Assembly: GCA_900113385.1 (NCBI GenBank)
Contig: FOPE01000007.1
Coordinates: 1-64,000, forward strand
DNA length: 64,000 nt
DNA from: Lachnospiraceae bacterium C7
GTDB lineage: Bacteria; Bacillota; Clostridia; Lachnospirales; Lachnospiraceae
Direction of reading: 5' to 3'
Below are positions 46,895 to 55,502 of this stretch, in pieces. Each line of letters opens with the position of its first letter. Positions within the stretch are counted from its first letter, which is position 1. The notes beneath the pieces are model-generated. The model was not told where the DNA came from. It searched no databases and worked only from the letters and a program-made list of their open reading frames with translations. The position numbers and the translations under genes are program-made.

Positions 46895-48388
46895 ATGATA
46901 AACCAGGTAGAAAATTATGTAATGCAAGGCAACATGGTTAGCCAAGGAGACAAAGTTCTTGCAGCTGTGTCAGGTGGAGCAGATTCTGTAGCCTTACTAT
47001 TGATTTTAAAAGAACTACAAAAGAAGATAGATTTTTCCCTTAAGGTTATACATGTCGAGCATGGTATAAGAGGTGAAGAAAGCCAGGCAGATGCAAGGTT
47101 TGTGGAATCACTATGCCAAAAATTAGACATCGAGTGTATTGTGCGTCATGTAGACGTACCACAATATGCAGAGAAAAGCGGTCTAGGAGAAGAAGAGGCT
47201 GCAAGAGCTTTGCGATATGAACAATTCTTTAAAGTGGCAAAAGAGGATCAAGGCGCTTCTGAGGCGTCTGTTAAGATTGCCATAGCGCATCATCTAGAAG
47301 ATAATGCCGAGACAATATTATTTCAAATGGCACGAGGCACAGGCATAGACGGCTTGTGTGGTATGGTTTCTGTGCGCAAAATTCAAGACAGTTTATATAT
47401 AATAAGACCTTTGTTAAATGTAAGTAGAGGGCAAATAGAAAAATATTTGCAAGATAATAATCAAAAATTCTGCACAGATGCTACCAATTTTGACACAAAA
47501 TATAGTAGAAATCGAATACGAAAGAAAATATTGCCAGAATTACAAGAGATTAATTCAGAAGCAATATTTCATATAAATCAAACAGCGGAAAAAATGAGTG
47601 AAATTAGAGATTTTTTCAGTGATCAGGTAGATGTTGCTTATAGAGATTGCGTTGAAGAAAAGCCAATAATATTAAACATTCAAAAACTTGAAAAATATCA
47701 TTATGCAATACAAAAATCTGTAATAAGAAAAGCCATAATTAACACGGCTGGTAAAAAGAAAGATATTACAACAGTACATGCAGAAGATGTTTTAGAGTTA
47801 ACAAGGAAGCAATCAGGAAAGCAAATTATGTTACCTTATGGTATCGTTGCAAAAAGAAGCTATGACACAATTAAATTTTTTTCTGATAAAACTATGAAAT
47901 ATGATAAGGAAATTGTCGATTATAATGGTATAGGAAATCATAATCGGGTTAGCTTGGAATTTTTAGAAAGTTTAAAAGACAAAAAGCCCGGTGAAAAAGT
48001 AGTAATACCATTAGAGGAGTTTGGTGGCTTTTTGGAACTTTCAGTTATTAAGAATGCCAACAATTCCCAAATAGTTCAGAAAAAAAAGTACACGAAGTAT
48101 CTAGACTATGATAAGATTAAAAAAGGTTTTGAAGTTCGTGGACGCAGAAGTGGAGATTTTTTTATAAGTGACGCAAAGATGCATCGTAAAAAATTAAAAT
48201 CATATTTTATCGATGAAAAAGTTGAATCAAGTAAAAGAGACCACATTCCGTTGCTTGCACAGGGTTCGGAGATTATATGGATAATAGGTATGAGAATTAA
48301 CTTTTCCTATAAGATTTCCGAAAAAACCAAATACATTCTTGAAATTCATTATAACGGAGGAGAACAAAATGGATACAACAAAGCATGA
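46895..48388 (+). CDS. tilS: tRNA(Ile)-lysidine synthase
   Basis: 497 residues with PP-loop SGGADS at 26-31 and GTGIDGLCGM in the active domain; the C-terminal TilS domain has FEVRGRRSGDFF. It turns the CAU anticodon of tRNA-Ile into lysidine-AU. The ribosome site is weak. Its end overlaps hpt by 20 bases. Confidence 0.94.
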   Translation: MINQVENYVMQGNMVSQGDKVLAAVSGGADSVALLLILKELQKKIDFSLKVIHVEHGIRGEESQADARFVESLCQKLDIECIVRHVDVPQYAEKSGLGEEEAARALRYEQFFKVAKEDQGASEASVKIAIAHHLEDNAETILFQMARGTGIDGLCGMVSVRKIQDSLYIIRPLLNVSRGQIEKYLQDNNQKFCTDATNFDTKYSRNRIRKKILPELQEINSEAIFHINQTAEKMSEIRDFFSDQVDVAYRDCVEEKPIILNIQKLEKYHYAIQKSVIRKAIINTAGKKKDITTVHAEDVLELTRKQSGKQIMLPYGIVAKRSYDTIKFFSDKTMKYDKEIVDYNGIGNHNRVSLEFLESLKDKKPGEKVVIPLEEFGGFLELSVIKNANNSQIVQKKKYTKYLDYDKIKKGFEVRGRRSGDFFISDAKMHRKKLKSYFIDEKVESSKRDHIPLLAQGSEIIWIIGMRINFSYKISEKTKYILEIHYNGGEQNGYNKA

Positions 48389-48908
48389 GATTTCAGTATT
48401 AATACCAGAGGAAGAATTAAACAAACGTATTGCTGAGATTGGAGAAGAAATTACAAAGAAATTTAAAGGTGAGTCAGTATATTTAGTATGTATTTTAAGA
48501 GGTTCAATTTTTTATACAACAGAACTTGCAAAAAGAATTAAACTTCCAATGACTATAGATTTTATGACAGTATCAAGTTATGGAGCAGCTACAAAGTCTT
48601 CAGGTGTCATTAATGTTAAAAAAGATCTTGAATCATCAGTAGAAGGTGAAAACGTAATTATAGTTGAAGATATTATTGATTCAGGTAATACATTAAGTAG
48701 ATTATTACACCTTTTCGAAAGCAGAAATCCAAAAACATTAACACTTACAACACTTTTAGATAAGCCGGATAGACGTGTTGTAGAAAATGTAAATGTTGAT
48801 TATACAGGATTTGTTATTCCAGATAAATTTGTTGTAGGTTTTGGTTTAGACTATGATCAAAGATATCGTAATTTACCATATATTGGTGTTATCGAGGATG
48901 TAGAGTAA
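48369..48908 (+). CDS. hpt: Hypoxanthine phosphoribosyltransferase
   Basis: 179 residues with PRPP-binding motif IIVEDIIDSGNTLS. It salvages hypoxanthine and guanine using PRPP. GGAGGAG (48356-48362) points to the ATG at 48369 rather than the in-frame ATG at 48339. It has the conserved tilS-hpt-ftsH order. Confidence 0.96.
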   Translation: MDTTKHEISVLIPEEELNKRIAEIGEEITKKFKGESVYLVCILRGSIFYTTELAKRIKLPMTIDFMTVSSYGAATKSSGVINVKKDLESSVEGENVIIVEDIIDSGNTLSRLLHLFESRNPKTLTLTTLLDKPDRRVVENVNVDYTGFVIPDKFVVGFGLDYDQRYRNLPYIGVIEDVE

Positions 48909-48973
48909 TTTGCATTTTCGAAAAATATAAGATTGTATTTGAGAGGAAAAATAAATAGAAAGGGAGAAGCATA

Positions 48974-51043
48974 TTGAATAAAAAAACGTCAAATCGATTT
49001 CGAGGATATGGAGTTTACATTTTATTAATTATAGCGGTTGTAGGAATTTGGTATTGGCTTTCAGGTAACACAGCTACAAATTCATACACTAGAACAAGCT
49101 TCATAAGAGACCTTGATGCTACACAAAAGGAGAGTAGTAGTTCAAAACATACTATATCAAAGATAGTGGTGGTACAAAATAAAGAAGTACCAACAGGTAG
49201 ACTAGATATTACATATGGCAGTGGAGATAAAAATACTCTTTATACTACGGATTTGAACAAAGAAATTAAAGAAATGGAAAAATATGATTTTAAAAATTAT
49301 CATATTTCAAATGTTCAATCAAATGATTGGATAGCAAGCACTGTACCGTATTTAATTATTTTTGGTGCAATGATGTTCTTATTATTTGCAGTTATGTCAA
49401 ATCAAAGTGCAGCAGGTAGCAGTAGTGGTGGAAAAATGATGAATTTTGGAAAAAGCCGTGCAAAACTATCGACTGAAGAGAATAATCACGTAACATTTAA
49501 AAATGTTGCAGGACTTAAAGAAGAAAAAGAAGAATTAGAAGAAATCGTTGATTTCTTAAAAGCTCCAAAGAAATATACAAGACTTGGTGCAAGAATTCCA
49601 AAAGGAGTTCTTTTAGTAGGCCCTCCTGGAACTGGTAAAACTCTTCTTGCAAAAGCAATTGCAGGAGAAGCTGGCGTACCATTTTTTAGTATTTCAGGTT
49701 CTGATTTCGTAGAGATGTTTGTTGGTGTAGGTGCATCTAGAGTAAGAGATTTATTTGAAGATGCAAAGAAAAATGCACCTTGTATAGTTTTTATTGACGA
49801 AATTGATGCAGTAGCAAGACGACGTGGCGCTGGAATGGGTGGCGGACATGACGAAAGAGAGCAAACTCTAAACCAGATGCTTGTTGAAATGGATGGTTTT
49901 GGAGTAAATGAAGGAATCATAGTTATGGCAGCTACAAACCGTGTAGATATTCTAGATCCAGCCATTATGAGACCAGGCCGTTTTGATAGAAAAGTATTCG
50001 TAGGCCGTCCAGATGTAGGTGGTCGAGAGGAAATTCTAAAAGTACATGCAAAAAATAAACCACTTAGCGATAATGTAGAACTTAAACAAATAGCTCAAAC
50101 TACAGCAGGATTTACAGGTGCAGATCTTGAAAACTTGCTTAATGAAGCAGCCATAGTGGCAGCTAAACATGATAGAGCTTTTATTGTTCAAGATGATATT
50201 AAACATGCTTTTGTAAAAGTTGGAATTGGTGCTGAAAAACATAGTAGAGTTATCTCAGACAAGGAAAAGAGAATTACAGCTTATCATGAGTCAGGACATG
50301 CGATTTTATTCCATGTGTTACCAGATGTAGGACCTGTATATTCTGTATCAATTATACCAACTGGTCCTGGTGCAGCAGGTTATACAATGCCATTACCAGA
50401 AAAAGACGAGATGTTTAATACAAGAGGTCAGATGTTCAATGAAATCGTAGTAGATTTAGGTGGACGTGTGGCAGAAGAATTAATTTTCGATGATATTACA
50501 ACAGGAGCATCACAGGATATTAAACAGGCTACAAAGATGGCAAGAGCCATGGTAACTAAGTTTGGTATGTCAGACAATATTGGATTGATTTGTTACGACA
50601 GTGATGATGATGAAGTATTTATTGGAAAAGAAATTGGACATGCAAGAGGCTACAGTGAAGGTGTTGCAGCCGCAATTGATGATGAGGTTAAACGCATCAT
50701 CGATAAAGCTCATACACAGGCTAAAGAACTTGTAGAGAAAAATAGAGATGTACTTGAGAAAAGTGCTAAGTTACTATTGAAAAAAGAAAAAATTTCAAGA
50801 GCAGAATTCGAAGGCCTTTTTGATGAAAGCGTAACTCTTGAAGATATTGAAAATGGAACTTACGAAGAAAAATTACATCAAGAAGAAATAGAAAAATCTA
50901 TCAAGGAAAAAGAAGCAGAGTTAGCTAATTGCAATGAAAAACAGCACGTTAATTTAAGTAAAAAAGATGATTCTAATGATTTAGATGATGATTCAGATAT
51001 GCTTGGAAAAAATGTAGATTTAACAGCTGGAGATAATAAATAA
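48974..51043 (+). CDS. ftsH: ATP-dependent zinc metalloprotease FtsH
   Basis: 689 residues with a TTG start after AAGGGAGA. TM1 is at about 11-29, an external loop, TM2 at about 123-141, AAA+ Walker A GPPGTGKT at 216-223, and zinc motif HESGH at 438-442. It degrades membrane and regulatory proteins. The C-terminal tail is acidic. Confidence 0.97.
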   Translation: MNKKTSNRFRGYGVYILLIIAVVGIWYWLSGNTATNSYTRTSFIRDLDATQKESSSSKHTISKIVVVQNKEVPTGRLDITYGSGDKNTLYTTDLNKEIKEMEKYDFKNYHISNVQSNDWIASTVPYLIIFGAMMFLLFAVMSNQSAAGSSSGGKMMNFGKSRAKLSTEENNHVTFKNVAGLKEEKEELEEIVDFLKAPKKYTRLGARIPKGVLLVGPPGTGKTLLAKAIAGEAGVPFFSISGSDFVEMFVGVGASRVRDLFEDAKKNAPCIVFIDEIDAVARRRGAGMGGGHDEREQTLNQMLVEMDGFGVNEGIIVMAATNRVDILDPAIMRPGRFDRKVFVGRPDVGGREEILKVHAKNKPLSDNVELKQIAQTTAGFTGADLENLLNEAAIVAAKHDRAFIVQDDIKHAFVKVGIGAEKHSRVISDKEKRITAYHESGHAILFHVLPDVGPVYSVSIIPTGPGAAGYTMPLPEKDEMFNTRGQMFNEIVVDLGGRVAEELIFDDITTGASQDIKQATKMARAMVTKFGMSDNIGLICYDSDDDEVFIGKEIGHARGYSEGVAAAIDDEVKRIIDKAHTQAKELVEKNRDVLEKSAKLLLKKEKISRAEFEGLFDESVTLEDIENGTYEEKLHQEEIEKSIKEKEAELANCNEKQHVNLSKKDDSNDLDDDSDMLGKNVDLTAGDNK

Positions 51044-51070
51044 TTATCGTAAAGAACAAGCTTGATAGAG

Positions 51071-51108
51071 TCCCTAGGTTAATAAATATAACCTAGGGAT
51101 TTTTTTTT
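51071..51108 (+). terminator. ftsH terminator
   Basis: TCCCTAGGTT pairs with AACCTAGGGA, followed by nine or more T. Confidence 0.93.
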
Positions 51109-51213
51109 CCGTTAATATGCATAAAAAAATAATGCTAAAAAACACTTTATTGACACACTCGAAAAGCTGTGGCAAATATGCACAAAAAACCCTTTTAAAA
51201 AAACGTATATTTG

Positions 51214-51351
51214 TTGACACTTTCGGACAATAAGATGGTATTATAATACACGTAAAAACCCCCCAATACATTATATATAGTTTTTGCTATACCCCATAGT
51301 AAAAATACCTTCTCCTAAAAAGGCAGCAGTTATAAGAGCTGTCTTTTTTTT
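51214..51351 (+). ncRNA. Candidate small RNA between ftsH and the tRNA genes
   Basis: Promoter-like TTGACA (51214-51219) and TATTAT/TATAAT (51239-51247) precede about 100 non-coding bases. The RNA would contain ACCCCCC near 51258-51264, a hairpin TTTTTGCTAT/ATAGTAAAAA with an ACCCC loop (51281-51305), a single-stranded CCTTCTCCT and a terminator. The -35/-10 spacing is 19 or more, longer than ideal. Function is unknown. Confidence 0.5.
51317..51351 (+). terminator. Terminator of the candidate small RNA
   Basis: GGCAGC pairs with GCTGTC, flanked by A and T runs, with eight T at the end. Confidence 0.8.
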
Positions 51352-51481
51352 GCCCAAAATTAAAAACAAAGATCAAATAAACATCAAACAAAAATAAAAC
51401 AAACTTCAAACAAACTTCAAACAAAAAATAAAAGCAAACAAAAGATAACAAATAAAAAAATAAAAAAAATATAAAAAGTAC

Positions 51482-51510
51482 TTGCATTTTATAAATAAAG
51501 GTGCTATACT
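51482..51510 (+). promoter_or_regulatory. tRNA promoter
   Basis: TTGCAT (51482-51487), a 17-base spacer and TATACT (51505-51510), about 35 bases before tRNA-Tyr. Bases 51352-51481 between the small RNA and this promoter are A-rich with short CAAACTT repeats only. Confidence 0.8.
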
Positions 51511-51544
51511 CTTATCTTGTCAGGAGAAATCTTGATGACCGAAT

Positions 51545-51626
51545 GGGCAGTTTCCCGAGTGGCCAAAGGGGACAGACTGTAAATCTGCTGCAAATTGCTT
51601 CGGTGGTTCGAATCCACCACTGCCCA
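51545..51626 (+). tRNA. tRNA-Tyr (anticodon GTA)
   Basis: The acceptor stem GGGCAGT/ACTGCCC closes, the anticodon loop reads CTGTAAA, the T arm has GGTTCGAATCC, and there is a long variable arm as in bacterial tRNA-Tyr. CCA is not encoded. Confidence 0.95.
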
Positions 51627-51665
51627 TTGTTTTGTCAAAGATCTCTTGTTAGATATAAATACCGT

Positions 51666-51749
51666 GCCGGCGTGGCGGAACTGGCAGACGCGCAGGACTT
51701 AAAATCCTGTTGTAGCGATACAGTACCGGTTCGATTCCGGTCGCCGGCA
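51666..51749 (+). tRNA. tRNA-Leu (anticodon TAA)
   Basis: The acceptor stem GCCGGCG/CGCCGGC closes, the anticodon loop reads CTTAAAA, there is a class II variable arm, and the T arm has GGTTCGATTCC. CCA is not encoded. It is cotranscribed with tRNA-Tyr. Confidence 0.95.
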
Positions 51750-51751
51750 TG

Positions 51752-51784
51752 AAAGATAGATGATTTATCATCTATCTTTTTTTT
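51752..51784 (+). terminator. tRNA operon terminator
   Basis: AAAGATAGATGA pairs with TCATCTATCTTT, followed by a long T run. Confidence 0.92.
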
Positions 51785-51800
51785 GTATTTTTTATTATAT

Positions 51801-51844
51801 AAAAAAGCCAGAGCTACAAACAATATAGTTGTAACTCTGGCTTA
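51801..51844 (-). terminator. Terminator of the HExxH lipoprotein gene
   Basis: GCCAGAG and TACAA pair with TTGTA and CTCTGGC. On the minus strand a T run follows. It sits back to back with the tRNA terminator. Confidence 0.85.
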
Positions 51845-51979
51845 TAAAATATAGACGAGCAAACAAAAATTAATGATAAAAATTAATGATAAAAATCAAT
51901 AATATAAATTAGCAAACAAAAATTATTACGAATAAATAAAACTTCAATTAATAAATAAATTTATTATATGCTAACTTAA

Positions 51980-54121
51980 TTATTTAATGCATTGCTCCCA
52001 GGCTGTAACATCTGGCCATCCAGTAGTGTCAAATCCATCTCTAATAGATTCACAGTAGTATTTAAACTTTTCACGAATAGGAGAACCTTCTTTGAAAAGA
52101 CTTTTGTTGTTGCCATTTAGATAGTTTTCAACAGCATTTCCAAAAATCTCTGCTCTATCTTCTGTAGCATAGGTTGTTCCATAGCTATCAACAAAGTATT
52201 TAGAATTTTTCCTATAAGCTGGATTGTCTTCATAATTTTCATAGCTATTTAAATATTCAAAACCTTCAGGATTGAAACTATTCCATTTTTTCTCGGAGTA
52301 AACGGAGTTAGGTTCAAAAGTGGATCTAAAGTCTAACTTTCTGTCAATCATATGTGAAAATTCGTGATTAACAGTGTAACTCCAATCCCAACTGTAGGAA
52401 GCGTCTAACACCATAACTAAGTAAGAATCAATAGTATTAACGAATCCACTAGGTGAAGAGATAGTTCCTTTATGCTTTCCGTGGATAGAACCGCTTAAAT
52501 ATATACGAATTCCACGAATGTCAGAAAAACATAATTGCTTAAAAAAGTTAGTAGGATAAGCTCCAAGAATATCCTCTAAAGAGTTTAAAGCAACTGAAAC
52601 CTCGTCGGCATCTAAATCTTGATCAATGGAAAAAACATCGACTTGATTAGGAACCTCAGGGCCTAAATAAATCTTAATAGAATATTTTTTCTCTAAATCA
52701 TTTGCACGTTTTCTGACGCTAGCAAGATCATCCCAGTTGTAGGAGTGCGAATCATTAATTGCAGTAATCTGATTGCCAGATACAGACACATTTGCATTTT
52801 GTAAATCCAGTAAATTATCGTAGAAAGTTAGTGGTTCAGTGTTTTGTTTTTGCCCAGCATTATCTAGCTTCCATACATAAAGGACAGGGTGTCCTTTTAA
52901 GTCATAGTTTAAAATGAAAAAACAATTGCAATCTTTAAGATAAATCTGGTTACGAGAAAGATAATTTTCAGCTCCTTTTTTTGTATTGCCAAAAGACAAG
53001 TCAATAGAGGAAATTAATTGTCCATCTTTATCATAGGCAGTGAAATTTGAACTTATAGATTGCCTTTCATTATCAGGGTTGTAGCCACTATCACGTCTTA
53101 ACATAATTTTATTGCCATCATAAATAGAGGCATTGTTACAGTCGGTAGCGTGAAAATATTTACATGAACCATCAGAGGTAGAGGTCATAGACCAATACCC
53201 GTTGGAATAATCAAATTTTGACAAAATATAATTGTTATTTGTGTCACCCTGAAAATTCGAAGAACCAACATAAGAGTTAGTAATCTTATGTGAAGATTCG
53301 TTAAAAATTCCAAAAGAGTAAGTGTAAGTTGAAGTGCTTACACCACTTATATAAAGTGAATTTTTTTGTGCGTCAGAACCAATTAAGGTGGCATTTTTAA
53401 AAGGAGCCTGGTATTTTTTTACGGCAAGTTTGCTAGAAGATGAATTTTTAACAAAAGATTTAAGAAAATGTCCTCCAACAATTTTTTTAGAAAAATTCAA
53501 CTCATAAACAAAACCATCGCTATTACAAGCAAAAAATACAGAATCGTTTTTCCCCATTTTATAAGAAAAAGTAGATGGGTCATCCTTTCCAAAAAGGTCC
53601 TTATATTTGGTGCGATAAATTAAGTCCAACTTCTTGTTATAAACACTAATGATTTTTTCTTTTTTGTTAAAGCAAATTAGGTTGTTGTCAGCAACACTAT
53701 ATGCTGTGCAGTTAATATCCTTAGCACTTAGAGAACTTTCTACAGTGTCAGCCCAAGGATTATATAAAGAAAAAGAATACATTGGAGCAGACTTTTTTTT
53801 ATCATCGTAGCGTGCCTCACCAACAAGAAGAATTTTATCTCCTAACTTCTCTAGATTGTTAAAGGGTTTACCAGAAAAAAATTCATTATTTAACCTATAT
53901 AAGTTAGAGGTGTTAGCCACCTTGTTGGTAGAATCCCAAAAACGTGGAGAATTATGGAGTTCTTCATCACTGACAAAAAATTCAGTAATACTACTTGAAC
54001 ACCCAGTTTGGGTGGTAAGTAATACACATACTAATGCAATGGAGATTAAAGCTTTTTTTAAAAACTTTAAATTTTGTAAACCATTAAAATTTCGATTTTT
54101 TTTACTAAAGCTGTTGTTCAT
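51980..54121 (-). CDS. Lipoprotein with HExxH metallopeptidase motif
   Basis: 713 residues. The lipoprotein signal ends TTQTGC (Cys 41). Residues about 60-480 are beta-rich with repeated strand pairs (NSLYISGVS, NKIMLRRD), maybe a propeller. The C-terminal third has HEFSH at 586-590 and an acidic EDRAEIFG with Glu 658 as possible third zinc ligand, as in gluzincins. It is likely surface-anchored. AAAGGAG precedes the ATG at 54121. Substrate unknown. Confidence 0.72.
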   Translation of the reverse strand: MNNSFSKKNRNFNGLQNLKFLKKALISIALVCVLLTTQTGCSSSITEFFVSDEELHNSPRFWDSTNKVANTSNLYRLNNEFFSGKPFNNLEKLGDKILLVGEARYDDKKKSAPMYSFSLYNPWADTVESSLSAKDINCTAYSVADNNLICFNKKEKIISVYNKKLDLIYRTKYKDLFGKDDPSTFSYKMGKNDSVFFACNSDGFVYELNFSKKIVGGHFLKSFVKNSSSSKLAVKKYQAPFKNATLIGSDAQKNSLYISGVSTSTYTYSFGIFNESSHKITNSYVGSSNFQGDTNNNYILSKFDYSNGYWSMTSTSDGSCKYFHATDCNNASIYDGNKIMLRRDSGYNPDNERQSISSNFTAYDKDGQLISSIDLSFGNTKKGAENYLSRNQIYLKDCNCFFILNYDLKGHPVLYVWKLDNAGQKQNTEPLTFYDNLLDLQNANVSVSGNQITAINDSHSYNWDDLASVRKRANDLEKKYSIKIYLGPEVPNQVDVFSIDQDLDADEVSVALNSLEDILGAYPTNFFKQLCFSDIRGIRIYLSGSIHGKHKGTISSPSGFVNTIDSYLVMVLDASYSWDWSYTVNHEFSHMIDRKLDFRSTFEPNSVYSEKKWNSFNPEGFEYLNSYENYEDNPAYRKNSKYFVDSYGTTYATEDRAEIFGNAVENYLNGNNKSLFKEGSPIREKFKYYCESIRDGFDTTGWPDVTAWEQCIK

Positions 54122-54165
54122 GGTACTTCTCCTTTGATGCAATATTGAGTTGTGTTACAAAAACG

Positions 54166-55167
54166 TTATTTCTTTTTCGAACATGGGCAAGAAGAGTCAC
54201 GAATTATAAGCTTAGGTCTAAGGGTAGTTGTGCTAATAGGAATGTGATGAACTAACGAATTTAGAGCCACATAAGCACAACGACCAAGCTCGTTCCTTTC
54301 TTGGCGTATAGTTGTAAGAGAAGGTTCAGTTGTTGATGCTAAAGGTATATCATCAAAACCAATAACGCTAATATCTTCTGGTACATTAAAACCTCTTAAT
54401 TTACATTCGTCAATTACACCGGATGCAATTAGGTCATTACCACAAATAATTGCAGAAGCTCCTGAAGATAAAAATCCAGGAACATGATATTTTGCACTTT
54501 CTGCAACGTAGTATCCGTGAGCCATAAGTTCTTTTTTAGGAGTTAAGCCGCAATTTTCCATACTTCTTTCAAAAGCATCTTGACGATCGTCAGAGACCTT
54601 TGAATTAGGCGAACCATTTAAAAAAGCAATATTTTCATGGCCAAGATTATGAAGATACTTAACAGCCATACTAATGCCTTCATTACTGTCAGTTCCTATA
54701 TAGCAAACGTTAGGATTTTCAGAAATAAAGTTGTCTAGAAGAACAGTAGGCATCGTAGTTGTTTCAAGTTGCTTTAGCCATTCGTCATGTAAGGCAAAAC
54801 CTACTAGAAAAGCGCCACTATATTGTTTCTTTAAAAGATATGTATCATATTTTTCTTCAGCCTGTAGGGTAGAAGTCACTGGAACGATTTCCACATCATA
54901 GTGGTGGCGATAAGCGTTCTGTTTAAAGCCTAAAACAATGTCATAACCAAAATCATCAATACTTTGATAATCCATGTTTTCGATAAAAATGGCGAGCTTA
55001 CGATAGTTTTCTTTCCTTGAACGCTTTGTGCTGTATCCCATTTCCACAGCAGTGTCTAATACCATTTGTTTAAGTTCGTCACTGATATCACTAGCACCAT
55101 TTAGCCCTTTAGAGACTGTGCTGATAGAAACACCAAGACGTTTTGCAATATCTTTTATAGTTGTCAT
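54166..55167 (-). CDS. LacI-family transcriptional regulator
   Basis: 333 residues with the LacI helix-turn-helix at the start (TIKDIAKRLGVSISTVSKGL) and a periplasmic-binding-like effector domain. It is divergent from malQ and the malE-F-G transport genes, so it probably controls maltodextrin use and responds to a maltose-type sugar. The HExxH gene lies 44 bases downstream on the same strand. Confidence 0.92.
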   Translation of the reverse strand: MTTIKDIAKRLGVSISTVSKGLNGASDISDELKQMVLDTAVEMGYSTKRSRKENYRKLAIFIENMDYQSIDDFGYDIVLGFKQNAYRHHYDVEIVPVTSTLQAEEKYDTYLLKKQYSGAFLVGFALHDEWLKQLETTTMPTVLLDNFISENPNVCYIGTDSNEGISMAVKYLHNLGHENIAFLNGSPNSKVSDDRQDAFERSMENCGLTPKKELMAHGYYVAESAKYHVPGFLSSGASAIICGNDLIASGVIDECKLRGFNVPEDISVIGFDDIPLASTTEPSLTTIRQERNELGRCAYVALNSLVHHIPISTTTLRPKLIIRDSSCPCSKKK

Positions 55168-55201
55168 AACAATTTCTCCTAAATAAAAATTCTATAATTA
55201 T

Positions 55202-55230
55202 ATTATATGGTATGGCGAAAAAGTATTCAA
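55202..55230 (-). promoter_or_regulatory. Promoter of the LacI-type gene
   Basis: Minus strand TTGAAT (55225-55230), a 17-base spacer and TATAAT (55202-55207). Confidence 0.8.
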
Positions 55231-55247
55231 CTTTACTAAAAAAAATA

Positions 55248-55257
55248 TTTTCGAAAA
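55248..55257. promoter_or_regulatory. Candidate LacI-type operator
   Basis: TTTTCGAAAA is a palindrome with a central CG, as LacI-family operators often have. It lies between the two divergent promoters. A looser dyad TTGCTA/TAGCGCAA follows near 55283-55303. Inferred only. Confidence 0.35.
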
Positions 55258-55346
55258 AAGCGTGTACAGTTGTTGTGATAATTGCTAAAAATTATAGCGC
55301 AAAAATGTAAAAGTTCGCTAAAATAACATTATTTTTACCAAAATGA

Positions 55347-55376
55347 TTGACAAATTAGGGGTAAAGTAATTAAAAT
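55347..55376 (+). promoter_or_regulatory. malQ promoter
   Basis: TTGACA (55347-55352), an 18-base spacer and TAAAAT (55371-55376). It leaves about 120 bases of leader before malQ, in which nothing else is clear. Confidence 0.7.
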
Positions 55377-55502
55377 ATACTTAGATACGAAAAAACACGA
55401 AAACAAATATAAAGAAAAAGTAATAAAATAATTAATAAATTATAAAATATTTGCTGGAAGTTTTTACAATAGTATGCGACTAGAAGCGCAGGGGTGAAAA
55501 GT

